A stretch of DNA of 64,000 nucleotides from Alphaproteobacteria bacterium MarineAlpha11_Bin1 (GTDB taxonomy: Bacteria > Pseudomonadota > Alphaproteobacteria > MPNO01 > UBA830). The notes under the pieces were generated by a model. The model was not told the DNA's origin. It did no database searches and saw only the letters and a list, made by a program, of their open reading frames with translations. A program made the translations under genes and the position numbers. This document shows positions 40,070 to 48,993 of this stretch, piece by piece; position 1 is the first letter of the stretch, and each line of letters begins with the position of its first letter. The stretch spans positions 372,001-436,000 of the forward strand of contig PTJZ01000001.1 of NCBI GenBank assembly GCA_002937455.1. Reading direction: 5' to 3'.

Positions 40070-41773
40070 TCACTCTGCTAAAATAGTGTTTGCTACCTTC
40101 TCTGCCATCATCATGGTAGGAAAATTTGTATTCGCACGTGGCACCCTTGGCATAATTGATGCATCACAGATACGCAGACCTTCTACCCCGTAGACCCGAG
40201 CTGATGAATCGGTCACAGCACCAGGATCGTCCGCCGCTCCCATCCGGCAGGTGCACGACGCATGCCAGTGGCCAGTCACAGAAGTGCGCACCCATTCGGT
40301 AATAGCTTCATCGTCTTCGAGCAGTTCTCGGAGCGTCGGGCCTTCGCGGATAACATTATCGATAAAAGCACGCCGAATCGGGCCGCCAAGATCCATCAGT
40401 GAGGCGGCGATCCAGGTTTTAAATTTATTAGCCGTATTGAAGTCACCCACCTTACGTACTCTCTCTGAATAGGCGGCGGGAAAAACATCGTGTACCGCAT
40501 TTTGTACAGCCTCATGTTGGTGCATCCGAGCAAGCATTCGGGTCGCCCGGACTATCCGCAATAGGTCTCGCTCGTCAGAACACATGTTGAAATCGACATT
40601 GGGTTCGACACCTGGGTTTGCTGAGATAAGCGTTACCTCGCCAGTCGAGAATGAATTATTAACCCAGACCATTGTTGCACCAATCCGGTCACCTAGCGGG
40701 TGCCAGGCCGATTTATTGGTTGGCACTATAAACATATCGCCGGGTCCACACCCCTCAACACCCGACGAGTATCGTATACAAGCGATCATCTGACGGCGCA
40801 TACCGGCAGGTAGCCGAGCCGGCTTCTTCATGAATGACGCGATTGATACGCCCGGGTGCTCCATCAAATGCTGGCCTACCCCCTCGCGATCAGCGACTAT
40901 ATCAATGCCCAGATGAGACAGCTTTGCGGCGGGCCCAATACCGGACCGCATTAAGATCGCTGGCGAGTGGGTCGATCCGCCCGAGACGATCACTTCGTTA
41001 GCACGAATCTTTTGAATGCCTTCAGCGGTTCTGACGGTGAGACTGGTCAGGCGTTTACCATCAAAATTCAGACGTTGCACCTCGGCCCGGTCAAGGATGG
41101 TGAAGTTGTGTCGGGCTCGAACCTCTTTAGTAAGATAGGCGACATTGGCGGATACCCGCTTGTCATCAATGTTAGATATGGTGACCGGAAAGTAACCATC
41201 CTCGAAGTCGGCGTTCATATCGCCAAAATATTTGAAACCCTCGGCGTTCGCCGCATTCATTATCGCAGCGGTATACCCGGGCCAAACATCAGGAAATAGG
41301 CGGCGCACCCCAATCGGACCTTTATTTCCGTGAAGCGGCCCATCAAAATCACGGTCCGACTCCATTTTTTTAAAGAATGGCAGCACGTCATCCCAACCCC
41401 AGCCCGAGGCGCCGCGCTCGACCCAGTCTTCATAATCCAGCGGGCTGCCACGGTTGGCCATCATGCCGTTGATTGACGAACCGCCTCCTATTACTCGGCC
41501 TTGTTGGTAGAGCTTATCGGGCCTGGTGTCGGGCATATTCCCCGGTCGTGGCGAAACAGTGACGCGCAGATTGCTCCAGATAAACCGCTTGTCGTTATAC
41601 GCAACCCCCGCGAACCCGTCCTGCAGCTGGTCAGGCAGGTTATCCGGTAAGTAGTCCGACCCTGCTTCGACCAATAGAACGTTGTTTGTCGAGCGTTCGC
41701 TTAACCGGCTCGCCATTACACAGCCGGCCGAACCACCCCCGACAATGACGTAATCGTAAACGGTATCGGTCAT
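40070..41773 (-). CDS. GMC-family FAD oxidoreductase (choline dehydrogenase-like)
   Basis: Flavoprotein alcohol dehydrogenase/oxidase, 567 residues. N-terminal V-G-G-G-S-A-G-C-V-M-A-S-R-L-S-E at about 11-26; GMC signature 1 around G-G-G-S-S-I-N-G-M; the catalytic histidine in G-H-W-H-A-S-C-T-C-R-M-G near residue 505; C-terminal D-A-S-I-M-P-R-V-P-R-A-N-T-N. The substrate alcohol is unknown; absence of betaine genes nearby argues against choline in particular. Confidence 0.92.
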   Translation of the reverse strand: MTDTVYDYVIVGGGSAGCVMASRLSERSTNNVLLVEAGSDYLPDNLPDQLQDGFAGVAYNDKRFIWSNLRVTVSPRPGNMPDTRPDKLYQQGRVIGGGSSINGMMANRGSPLDYEDWVERGASGWGWDDVLPFFKKMESDRDFDGPLHGNKGPIGVRRLFPDVWPGYTAAIMNAANAEGFKYFGDMNADFEDGYFPVTISNIDDKRVSANVAYLTKEVRARHNFTILDRAEVQRLNFDGKRLTSLTVRTAEGIQKIRANEVIVSGGSTHSPAILMRSGIGPAAKLSHLGIDIVADREGVGQHLMEHPGVSIASFMKKPARLPAGMRRQMIACIRYSSGVEGCGPGDMFIVPTNKSAWHPLGDRIGATMVWVNNSFSTGEVTLISANPGVEPNVDFNMCSDERDLLRIVRATRMLARMHQHEAVQNAVHDVFPAAYSERVRKVGDFNTANKFKTWIAASLMDLGGPIRRAFIDNVIREGPTLRELLEDDEAITEWVRTSVTGHWHASCTCRMGAADDPGAVTDSSARVYGVEGLRICDASIMPRVPRANTNFPTMMMAEKVANTILAE

Positions 41774-41980
41774 GTTGACTCCCGTCGCAACGTCCTAGCA
41801 GTTCATCCACAGCAAGTTTTAATTCCGCGTATAGAAAAACAGTCATAACCTCGATGAACAAGTAGAATTAAAGTCCGGAAAAACTTATCCAAGTATTAAA
41901 TCTCTTGCCCCTTGTATACCGCCACTTTTTCGAACAAGTTTCTAGGGACGGAGAGTACATAATAGATAGAGGAAAGAAAG

Positions 41981-42736
41981 ATGGGAAAACTTGATGGGCG
42001 TGTAGCGGTCGTTACCGGCGGGGGTCGCGGTATTGGTGTTGAATACGCAAAGGTTCTAGCGGCGGAGGGCGCGATGGTCGCCGTGACCGATATCGTCGAC
42101 ACCGAAACTACTGTCAATATAATCAAACAATCAGGCGGAGAGGCTATCGGTATCCATTGCGATGTGACTGATACGGATAATATTAAAGCTATGGTTTTAG
42201 AAACAATCGATACGTACGGTAAGATTGACATTCTGGTTAATAACGCAGCGCTTTTCGCTGATCTTAAACAAGGTTCTTTTCTTAATATCGACGAAGCCGA
42301 ATGGGACCGCGTGATGCAAATCAATACCCGTGGAGTGTTCAGTTGCACCAAGGCGGTCGTGCCAGAAATGAAAAGAAATGGCTACGGAAAGATCATTAAC
42401 ATCGCTTCAGGTACCGTATTTAAGGGTACACCCATGATGCTGCATTACGTCAGTTCTAAAGGAGCACAAGTAGCGTTTACCCGCGCGCTGGCTCGCGAAG
42501 TAGGCGATGATGGAATTACCGTAAATTGCATTGCACCCGGCCTAACTATGAGCGAGAAAGTCTTGGATGATCCGCAATGGGATGCGATTAAAGATGGTAA
42601 TACGGCAACCCGAGCGATTAAGCGCGAACAAATGCCGGAAGACTTAATTGGCACTCTTGTTTTCTTTTCATCTTCGGACTCTGATTTTATCACGGGACAA
42701 ACCCTCGTGGTCGACGGCGGTTCAGCGATGCATTAA
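41981..42736 (+). CDS. Short-chain dehydrogenase/reductase
   Basis: Classical SDR, 251 residues. Cofactor motif T-G-G-G-R-G-I-G at 12-19, acidic D at the end of strand 2 (V-T-D-I-V-D) favouring NAD, N-N-A-A near 84, catalytic serine in I-A-S-G-T and Y-V-S-S-K near 155. Start has GAGG upstream. A hairpin separates it from the next gene, so the two may be transcribed independently. Confidence 0.93.
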   Translation: MGKLDGRVAVVTGGGRGIGVEYAKVLAAEGAMVAVTDIVDTETTVNIIKQSGGEAIGIHCDVTDTDNIKAMVLETIDTYGKIDILVNNAALFADLKQGSFLNIDEAEWDRVMQINTRGVFSCTKAVVPEMKRNGYGKIINIASGTVFKGTPMMLHYVSSKGAQVAFTRALAREVGDDGITVNCIAPGLTMSEKVLDDPQWDAIKDGNTATRAIKREQMPEDLIGTLVFFSSSDSDFITGQTLVVDGGSAMH

Positions 42737-42763
42737 CAGTATTTCGAATGATCTCAAACGAAC

Positions 42764-42796
42764 GGCCTCAAGGGTGACCCCTTTTATTTTGAGGCC
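42764..42796 (+). terminator. Stem-loop after the SDR gene
   Basis: GGCCTCAA (42764-42771) pairs perfectly with TTGAGGCC (42789-42796); the loop contains a nested AAGGG/CCCTT pairing and a T-rich stretch on the 3' side. It is placed between the SDR stop and the next start, so it is likely a terminator, though it lacks a terminal poly-U run. Confidence 0.6.
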
Positions 42797-42815
42797 AAAT
42801 AGATGAAATCTGCTG

Positions 42816-42835
42816 ATACTATATTTTGATAGTAT
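42816..42835. promoter_or_regulatory. Perfect inverted repeat covering the start of the fusion gene
   Basis: ATACTAT (42816-42822) and ATAGTAT (42829-42835) form a perfect 7-bp inverted repeat with a 6-bp spacer. The 3' arm overlaps the ATG at 42834. A -10-like TATATT lies at 42820-42825, so transcription may start at or next to the ATG, and no Shine-Dalgarno sequence is visible. It could be an operator, or a hairpin over the start codon. Confidence 0.55.
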
Positions 42836-44255
42836 GACTGATATCTTCACGACAGCAGGAGCGGCTGTAGCAGCCTACGAACACCGGCTCAAATTTCACC
42901 GTGATCGGTTTGCCTCACGCCCATCTGTGGCCGCGCTTGAGAGCGGCGCAAACCTTCCCAGCGACATACTGCAAATTTTTATGATTCATTATGCGGCGTT
43001 CGGTATTTCAATGACCCGTCCAGTAGAAGACTGGATTCGTAGAGCAGGAATACGATGCTGGGACTTAAACTATCGGGCGCTGGGCGATGCTTTGATCAAA
43101 CATGCCGCCCATGAATCAGGGCATCATAGACTAATGGTCGCCGATCTTTGGACGCTTATCGATAAATGGAATGCGGACCACCGAGACAAAATTGACCCGA
43201 TAGCAATAAGTAGGTGTAACATACCCAGTAGCGTCGAACGGTATCGAAGCTTACACGAAGAGCTTATCGCCGGGGTGACACCCTATACTCAAGTTGCGCT
43301 CGAATATGAAATAGAATCTCTATCGGTGCGGTATGGTCCTGCTTTACTAGCCGCGGCGAGGAAAGCAGGAGCCGAGGGCGGATTTTCCTTTTTGGAAGAG
43401 CATGTCGCCCTGGATGTCGCCCACACCCAGTTTAATAAAAAGCAAATTGGAGATCTGCTAGCGGCACATCCGGAGTGCCTGGAACCCTTGATTAAAACCG
43501 GCGCCTCAGCTCTTGAAATATATGGCCAATTCATAGATGACTGTCTCACAGCAACGGTAGCATTCGGGAGTGGCGCCTCAGACGGTTTTATCTCATGCCA
43601 ACTGATCGAGCCGCCCGGTCTCTTGGGGAATAAAATACCTGAATGGCTCACGCGGATGAGATCGATGCGATCACAGATCCTATTTGAGAGTGGAGCACGC
43701 CCAGCCTTTGGACCGGGTGGGAACGCCTACGGTGACCCGGATCCGTTAGACTTTTATTGTCACCACTTACTCCTACAAGATCGCGAAATGCTGGTTGGCG
43801 CTGTACGTCTAACAAAACCCGGGATCAGTTCTTTGCCTTCACTTGTCGATACCGCATTTGGACGCTCAAACGTCCGTAAGATCCTCTCGGAAGTAGGCGT
43901 TCGACGAGAGGCTTGTGCGGAAGCCAGCCGGCTGGTCGTTATGCCAGAATATAGAAACGGTTTTAATCCTCGAATACTTTTTGCCGGGCTTTGGGCGCTT
44001 GCAGTCGAGTTAAATGCAGATACAATTATAGCCGCCGTTGGCACCGCGAACCGCCAAGATCGGATGTTTTCGATGCTAGGCGCCGACATACTGGCCGAAG
44101 CCGGATACACTGATGCTCCGCTCTTCAATGATAAACTCCGGCTCGCCTATTTTATTATCGAGCCAGATGCACCTCCTAATTATCCCGAACTCGATCATAT
44201 GCGGGAATTCGTCAGACGTTCTCTACCCCACGCGTCGTCGGAACTCTCTGCTTAG
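42834..44255 (+). CDS. Probable heme-oxygenase-like diiron oxidase fused to an acyltransferase (FeeM/autoinducer synthase-like) domain
   Basis: 473 residues, two parts. Residues ~1-245 are helical and show the ligand pattern of heme-oxygenase-like diiron oxidases: E94-x2-H97 in H-E-S-G-H-H-R, an acidic helix near 157-161 (E-Y-E-I-E), and H190-x3-D194-x2-H197 in E-E-H-V-A-L-D-V-A-H. Residues ~270-445 look like a GNAT/autoinducer-synthase fold: a C-H-H-L-L-L-Q-D then V-G-A-V-R-L strand, E-A-S-R-L-V-V-M-P-E-Y-R near 363-374, and A-V-G-T-A-N. FeeM-like enzymes join acyl groups to amino acids; diiron oxidases then oxidise or cleave such products. The pairing is inferred from motifs alone. The start is leaderless-like, inside an inverted repeat. 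Confidence 0.62.
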   Translation: MTDIFTTAGAAVAAYEHRLKFHRDRFASRPSVAALESGANLPSDILQIFMIHYAAFGISMTRPVEDWIRRAGIRCWDLNYRALGDALIKHAAHESGHHRLMVADLWTLIDKWNADHRDKIDPIAISRCNIPSSVERYRSLHEELIAGVTPYTQVALEYEIESLSVRYGPALLAAARKAGAEGGFSFLEEHVALDVAHTQFNKKQIGDLLAAHPECLEPLIKTGASALEIYGQFIDDCLTATVAFGSGASDGFISCQLIEPPGLLGNKIPEWLTRMRSMRSQILFESGARPAFGPGGNAYGDPDPLDFYCHHLLLQDREMLVGAVRLTKPGISSLPSLVDTAFGRSNVRKILSEVGVRREACAEASRLVVMPEYRNGFNPRILFAGLWALAVELNADTIIAAVGTANRQDRMFSMLGADILAEAGYTDAPLFNDKLRLAYFIIEPDAPPNYPELDHMREFVRRSLPHASSELSA

Positions 44256-44276
44256 TAGCTTAGCCGCTAAAGGTCC

Positions 44277-44885
44277 TCATCTATGTTCGGGGGCGGATCG
44301 CAGGAGCGGGAACAAAGCCATCCCGGCAAAGAATCCTCCCGTGTGAGCTTCCCAACTGATATTGCCGCCGCCGAGTAAAGCGTATCCAACATTCACAATC
44401 ATCATTAAAAGCGAATATTGCAGAATGTCCTTGCCTGAAGGCTTGGAAAATCCATCCCGGCCACGTAGTAGGACATAGCCTCCGGCGCCCAGCAACCCAA
44501 AGGCGGCACCTGATGCGCCCACCAAGACATCGCTTGCACCCCAATTCAGTGCTGAATGAACAAGTGATCCGCAAACACCGGTCGCGACAAAAAATGCGAA
44601 GAACCGTTTCTGAGACATATGCGGCAAAATCTGTGGGGAAATTATAATAACCCACATCGAATTTACGAGGAGATGTGACCATCCTCCATGAATAAACACT
44701 GATGTAACCGCACCATAGATCCAGACTGGATCAAAATGACCGGCGCGAAAAGGGTTGAAGCCCAGGAAATAGATCAGGTAGGCATCTAAGTCCGGTGGCA
44801 ACACCGTGCGGACAAGCTGAACAGCGGAGAGAACTATCAGGATTCTTAAAGTAACCGGGGATAGAGAAAGGGAATTATTGTTCAT
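44277..44885 (-). CDS. Rhomboid family intramembrane serine protease
   Basis: 202 residues with six membrane helices. The catalytic serine is in G-A-S-G-A-A-F-G, the histidine in W-E-A-H-T-G-G-F-F-A-G, and the H-G-G-W-S-H-L-L-V-N loop is conserved. Converges with the diiron-oxidase fusion gene 21 bp apart. No substrate can be suggested from the neighbours. Confidence 0.9.
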   Translation of the reverse strand: MNNNSLSLSPVTLRILIVLSAVQLVRTVLPPDLDAYLIYFLGFNPFRAGHFDPVWIYGAVTSVFIHGGWSHLLVNSMWVIIISPQILPHMSQKRFFAFFVATGVCGSLVHSALNWGASDVLVGASGAAFGLLGAGGYVLLRGRDGFSKPSGKDILQYSLLMMIVNVGYALLGGGNISWEAHTGGFFAGMALFPLLRSAPEHR

Positions 44886-44955
44886 CCAGTTTTTCGTCCG
44901 ATTGTTTTCTGGTCAGTAATAAAATTACTGGCGGGTACGAGCTTTATGCACCAAT

Positions 44956-45837
44956 TCACAGGACAGCCAGCAACAGCAATGGAAGAGTTACGAAGGAAAT
45001 ACCCGTAGATACGATCACCATTCCGGCGACTTCCTCCGGCTTACGTTCGTATTTTTGCGCGAATAGGTAGCTAGACACCGCGACCGGCATCGCGCTCTGG
45101 ATGATAACGATAGCCCACGCGGCACCCTCTAAAGAAAAGGCTTCAGCAATTGCAAAACCTATACCTATACCCATCGCAAGTCGGAATACGCCAAGGAATG
45201 AGCTACGCGCGATACCGCCGGTTTTCAGTTGAAGGAGGGATACGCCTAGCGATACCAATTGTGCCGGGATCACCATCCCACCAAGTAAGTCAGTGGTATT
45301 GAAGATCCATTCTGGGAGGGGCGTGCTGGTTAGCTGCAACGCCACGGCGATGGCAACCGCGTAGATAACTGGTGCCGTCGCTAGTTTCTTAAACGAAAAA
45401 CTTCCCGCGGCGATCGCAGCACCGAGTGTAAACGTACCTATCGCACCAAAAGTAAAATAAACTATAGCTAACGCGAGCCCCTCATTACCAAACGCATAGT
45501 ACGACACTGGTAGTCCCATGCTACCGGTAAGAGGAAAAATTAGAGACGGAAGATAAGAGGGGATGTCGAGTCGCATAAGTTTGATCAGCACGAGGGCGAT
45601 AATCGTAAAAGCGGTGTAACAGGCGATCGTTGCTAGCGCGACCTCCATCATGGCCTCAGCTGTTAGGGTAACTTTCTGAAAGGTGGACAGGATCAGACAG
45701 GGTGCCCCAATATTGTACACAAGCGAGGTAACTAATTTTGAGTCGAAAGCGGTTCCGATCCTAGCCCACAGGACTCCCAATCCGACGCAGATAAACACCG
45801 GCACAATTATATTGGTGAGTTGGATAATCGTTTCCAT
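44956..45837 (-). CDS. AEC family transporter, second of a pair
   Basis: Auxin-efflux-carrier family permease, 293 residues, about ten hydrophobic helices. Shares P-V-F-[IV]-C-[VA]-G-L-G near the N-terminus and A-M-P-V-A-V-[SH]-x-Y-[LM]-F-A-Q near the C-terminus with the adjacent gene, and both end T-L-P-[LF]-L-[LM]. Starts 2 bp after that gene stops. Bacterial members export or import organic anions such as malate; substrate unknown. Confidence 0.86.
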   Translation of the reverse strand: METIIQLTNIIVPVFICVGLGVLWARIGTAFDSKLVTSLVYNIGAPCLILSTFQKVTLTAEAMMEVALATIACYTAFTIIALVLIKLMRLDIPSYLPSLIFPLTGSMGLPVSYYAFGNEGLALAIVYFTFGAIGTFTLGAAIAAGSFSFKKLATAPVIYAVAIAVALQLTSTPLPEWIFNTTDLLGGMVIPAQLVSLGVSLLQLKTGGIARSSFLGVFRLAMGIGIGFAIAEAFSLEGAAWAIVIIQSAMPVAVSSYLFAQKYERKPEEVAGMVIVSTGISFVTLPLLLLAVL

Positions 45838-45839
45838 AT

Positions 45840-46718
45840 TTAGTTAAGTACCAGCCACATCAGGAACGGCAACGTAACTAGCGAGATGACAGTCGAGATC
45901 AGAATCATACTAGCAGTATCAGCGGCGTTCCTATTGAAACGCTGGGCGAACATGTAATTGTGCACAGCGACCGGCATAGCCGCTTCTATCATTAACGCAC
46001 CGCGTGCAGCTCCCTCAAGGCCAAGGCCACTGGCGATCGCGTACCCCACAGTGAACCCGCCGACTAGCTTGATTATGCAGATGATCACAATACGCCCGGC
46101 CCCTCGCGCTCGCATATTTGCAATGGCAACGCCAAGCGAGACCAACATCAACGGGATAGCAAGACCGCCGATTAATTCGGAGGCATTGGCTAGCCATACC
46201 GGTGGATTGATACCACTGATCATGAAAATTAACGCTATACCTACAGCATAGATTAGCGGATTATTGTACAGAACATCGCCTGCAAGGCGGCCAGCGTAGA
46301 TGCTCCAACCCACCGTAAAACTAAAAATTGAAGACATCACAAATATGCAGATTCCGAGCGCCAGTCCCTCTGGCCCAAAAGCGAAGAGGCAGAGCGGCAG
46401 GCCCATATTTCCGGTATTAGATGAGGTAAAGATCGGCAGGTAGGTGTGAGACGGCACTCTCATGATCCAGATAGTCGTCAGCCCGATAAAAAGAAAAAAG
46501 GTCAGTACCAGCCCGTAAGCTCCAACCATCTCGATAAAAGCTTTGGGACTAACGTTCAGGCTTGTAAGGGTCGAAAATGCCAAACACGGCATGCCAAGGT
46601 TTAACGCCAACGCACCGACCATTCGGGTATCAAACGGCCTTCCTGTGCGACCCCAGACGAAACCTAAGCCTGCGCAAACGAATACCGGAGCAATGACCGA
46701 GATTATTTTAAAAAGCAA
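45840..46718 (-). CDS. AEC family transporter, first of a pair
   Basis: 292 residues, paralogous to the next gene downstream. A TTG start is used because no ATG gives the conserved N-terminus; the context before it is weak. Conserved A-M-P-V-A-V-H-N-Y-M-F-A-Q near 250. It follows a MarR-family gene on the same strand by 95 bp, a plausible regulator. Confidence 0.85.
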   Translation of the reverse strand: MLFKIISVIAPVFVCAGLGFVWGRTGRPFDTRMVGALALNLGMPCLAFSTLTSLNVSPKAFIEMVGAYGLVLTFFLFIGLTTIWIMRVPSHTYLPIFTSSNTGNMGLPLCLFAFGPEGLALGICIFVMSSIFSFTVGWSIYAGRLAGDVLYNNPLIYAVGIALIFMISGINPPVWLANASELIGGLAIPLMLVSLGVAIANMRARGAGRIVIICIIKLVGGFTVGYAIASGLGLEGAARGALMIEAAMPVAVHNYMFAQRFNRNAADTASMILISTVISLVTLPFLMWLVLN

Positions 46719-46813
46719 ACCAGTGTCGCCGAAAAAATTACTGGGAAGCCGCGCTTCGGCGCGGTGAGATCAGGCAGTCTAATCTATTAAGTAAGTGCGG
46801 CAAACCATCACAG

Positions 46814-47293
46814 TCACTTTTTACGCTTGGAGTCGATATCTTCAGTAAGTTCACCTAACTCGCTCATGTCCTCGATCATCTGGCGCCAGCGGTCTTCGCC
46901 GAATTTTTCGACGATTATCGCTTGAGCCTTTTGCCAGACCGGAGTTGCGCGATCAATGGCGGCTTGGCCTTCAACGGTGACCTTAACGACTCGCTCTCGC
47001 CGGTCGTTGCCAGCAGATATAGATACCATTCCCTGATCAGCTAATACTTTTAAATTCCGCGTGAGTGTCGTGCGATCAAGGGCAAGCCTTTCTGCGAGTT
47101 GTGTCACCGAGGCTGGCCCCATCAACGATACAGCCCCCAGCATGGTAAATTGAGTAGCTTTTACTCCGCTCGGAGCCATAATACTGTCATAGAATTCTGT
47201 CACCGCCCGGGATGCTCTTCGAACGTTGAAACACGTGCAGTGCCACGCAATTCGAACTTGGGTTGGTTCTTTTTCAATCGTTTGATCATTCAT
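46814..47293 (-). CDS. MarR family transcriptional regulator
   Basis: About 159 residues with a winged helix: Q-F-T-M-L-G-A-V near 50, the recognition helix A-L-D-R-T-T-L-T-R-N-L near 80, and the wing D-R-R-E-R-V near 105. MarR proteins are usually repressors released by small aromatic ligands. The open frame extends to 47329, but the ATG at 47293 (M-N-D-Q) is the most natural. A perfect inverted repeat sits just upstream (47297-47310). It is upstream of the AEC pair and divergent from a cobalamin adenosyltransferase. Confidence 0.9.
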   Translation of the reverse strand: MNDQTIEKEPTQVRIAWHCTCFNVRRASRAVTEFYDSIMAPSGVKATQFTMLGAVSLMGPASVTQLAERLALDRTTLTRNLKVLADQGMVSISAGNDRRERVVKVTVEGQAAIDRATPVWQKAQAIIVEKFGEDRWRQMIEDMSELGELTEDIDSKRKK

Positions 47294-47296
47294 TCC

Positions 47297-47310
47297 AGTG
47301 TACATACACT
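47297..47310. promoter_or_regulatory. Candidate MarR operator
   Basis: AGTGTA-CA-TACACT, a perfect 6-2-6 inverted repeat four bases upstream of the marR start codon. Its size and position fit autorepression by the MarR protein. Confidence 0.55.
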
Positions 47311-47354
47311 TAACGGGGCGAATCGGCAATTATTCAATTGGGTCTATGGTATTT

Positions 47355-47367
47355 GTTCGGGCCGAAC
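47355..47367. promoter_or_regulatory. Palindrome in the marR/adenosyltransferase spacer
   Basis: GTTCGG-G-CCGAAC, a perfect 6-1-6 inverted repeat, 40 bp upstream of the cobalamin adenosyltransferase start. It differs from the repeat at 47297, so it is probably bound by another regulator, or is a chance palindrome. Confidence 0.35.
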
Positions 47368-47407
47368 GATAATACAAATTCAAAGCCTTTAATTATCGGA
47401 ACACAAA

Positions 47408-47977
47408 ATGGTCAAATTGGACAAAATTTATACCCGTGGGGGTGATGCAGGTGAAACCTCGTTGGGGGACGGTAGCCGAGTTGCAAAAAACAGCTCTCGG
47501 ATCATAGCCCAGGGTGATATTGATGAAACAAACGCAGTTATCGGCCTCGCCCGTTGCAGCGCGGATGACAGTAAGTTAAACGCCTTGTTGGCGCGCGTTC
47601 AGAATGACCTGTTTGATTTAGGTGCAGACCTTACTCGACCCGGCGACAATCACGAAGACGGACGCCTAAGAATCCAACCTGCACAGGTCGAACGACTTGA
47701 ATTGGAAATTGATGCCGCCAACGAAGTTTTGGAACCACTAAAATCGTTCATAATACGGGGAGGGACCGACTTGGCAGCCAATATGCACTTTGCGTGCTCG
47801 GTCTGCCGAAGGGCGGAGCGGGCAATGGTAGCACTAGCCGATGATGAGCCAATAAATCCGCATGGACTTAAGTATATCAACCGCCTGTCGGACCTGCTAT
47901 TCGTTCTGGCACGGCAAGCCAACGATAATGGAAATTCAGACATCCTGTGGATGCCGGGAGAACACGGTAAAGGATGA
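47408..47977 (+). CDS. Cob(I)alamin adenosyltransferase, PduO type
   Basis: Makes adenosylcobalamin from cob(I)alamin and ATP. 189 residues. N-terminal Y-T-R-G-G-D-A-G-E-T-S-L-G-D-G binds ATP; D-E-T-N-A near 42 and R-R-A-E-R near 137 are family motifs. The product is the cofactor of methylmalonyl-CoA mutase, which fits the acyl-CoA enzymes around it, although no mutase is in the window. Confidence 0.94.
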   Translation: MVKLDKIYTRGGDAGETSLGDGSRVAKNSSRIIAQGDIDETNAVIGLARCSADDSKLNALLARVQNDLFDLGADLTRPGDNHEDGRLRIQPAQVERLELEIDAANEVLEPLKSFIIRGGTDLAANMHFACSVCRRAERAMVALADDEPINPHGLKYINRLSDLLFVLARQANDNGNSDILWMPGEHGKG

Positions 47978-48058
47978 CGGAGCGTCCTTTCGCAGCTCCT
48001 CGCAGTTTCTGCAAAAATGCCTGCATCTTATAAGCATCTCGCCAACGATAGATTTAAA

Positions 48059-48934
48059 TTAAGATATGGCCTCGCGTACCGCGTACGCTGTCATACCGAG
48101 AAAACCATCACTACCCGCCGCCCAAAAATCGGCGGTGTCACCGTCGACTGAAATCCCGAGGGTGATGTCTCCAGTATCATAGACTGGCTTTCCTGACCGG
48201 AAAGAAAACTCACTTATGGTAAAATCCGGCTTTTCATAGGACAGCATGTTTAACATCAGCCGTGCAATCAACGTGCCCTGCACCAAAAGCCCCGGATAGC
48301 CCCTTTCGACAACGTAGTTCCGATCGTAGTGCACACGGTGACTGTTAAAGGTCAATGCCGAATGCCGAAACATTAAGATGGGATCGGGGGTTATCACACA
48401 GGTAAGGTCTGCGTGCGGTAGCGGCGGCGCTTCCAGCTCAGGCGAGACACCGACCGCCGTGGGCGACGCAGGACGGAAAATAACATTGTTATCCTCAACT
48501 ATTGCGAGGCCGTCATCGTTTGAAACCCTATGTTGGACAAGACATACGATAAATTCGCCGGATCGGCCATTTTTAAAATCAAATGACATTACCTGAGACT
48601 CTTTCCGTATTCTGTCACCAATATGGAGAGGCGACCGAAAGTCGAAACGAGCGCCACCGAAAAGTTTATTTGGATAATCGATCGCGGCGGGCAGAAGTCC
48701 CTCATCCCTTGCAAGACCGTCGACCCCAAGCCTATCGGGAGGTAGCTTTGCATTACAAAATAGGCCATGCCAAAGTGGTGGTAATTGGTCGCCAGTTCGA
48801 ATTTCGGAATGATCTAGACCAAATGTTGCCATCAAGCTAGCAACAGGAGCAGCCGAGATCGTATCTTCCTCCATTACAGTGCGGCCCACGGCTGCCTTTA
48901 AGTTCTCTGGGATGCTGGTCATATCCATTTGCAT
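48059..48934 (-). CDS. MaoC/FAS1-like acyl dehydratase (mesaconyl-C4-CoA hydratase-like)
   Basis: Double-hotdog dehydratase, 291 residues. N-terminal hotdog with L-P-P-L-W-H-G near 50-56, C-terminal hotdog with the hydratase motif N-S-H-R-V-H-Y-D and G-Y-P-G-L-L-V-Q-G. Such proteins hydrate branched or dicarboxylic enoyl-CoA esters. The N-terminus has three near-by ATGs (48934, 48928, 48922); an AGGG suits the middle one best. Divergent from the ornithine cyclodeaminase-like gene. Confidence 0.85.
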   Translation of the reverse strand: MQMDMTSIPENLKAAVGRTVMEEDTISAAPVASLMATFGLDHSEIRTGDQLPPLWHGLFCNAKLPPDRLGVDGLARDEGLLPAAIDYPNKLFGGARFDFRSPLHIGDRIRKESQVMSFDFKNGRSGEFIVCLVQHRVSNDDGLAIVEDNNVIFRPASPTAVGVSPELEAPPLPHADLTCVITPDPILMFRHSALTFNSHRVHYDRNYVVERGYPGLLVQGTLIARLMLNMLSYEKPDFTISEFSFRSGKPVYDTGDITLGISVDGDTADFWAAGSDGFLGMTAYAVREAIS

Positions 48935-48993
48935 ACCCTAGCTGTGTTTGTCTCGCTAGACTGAATTGAACAATAAAATAAGGATAACTAATA

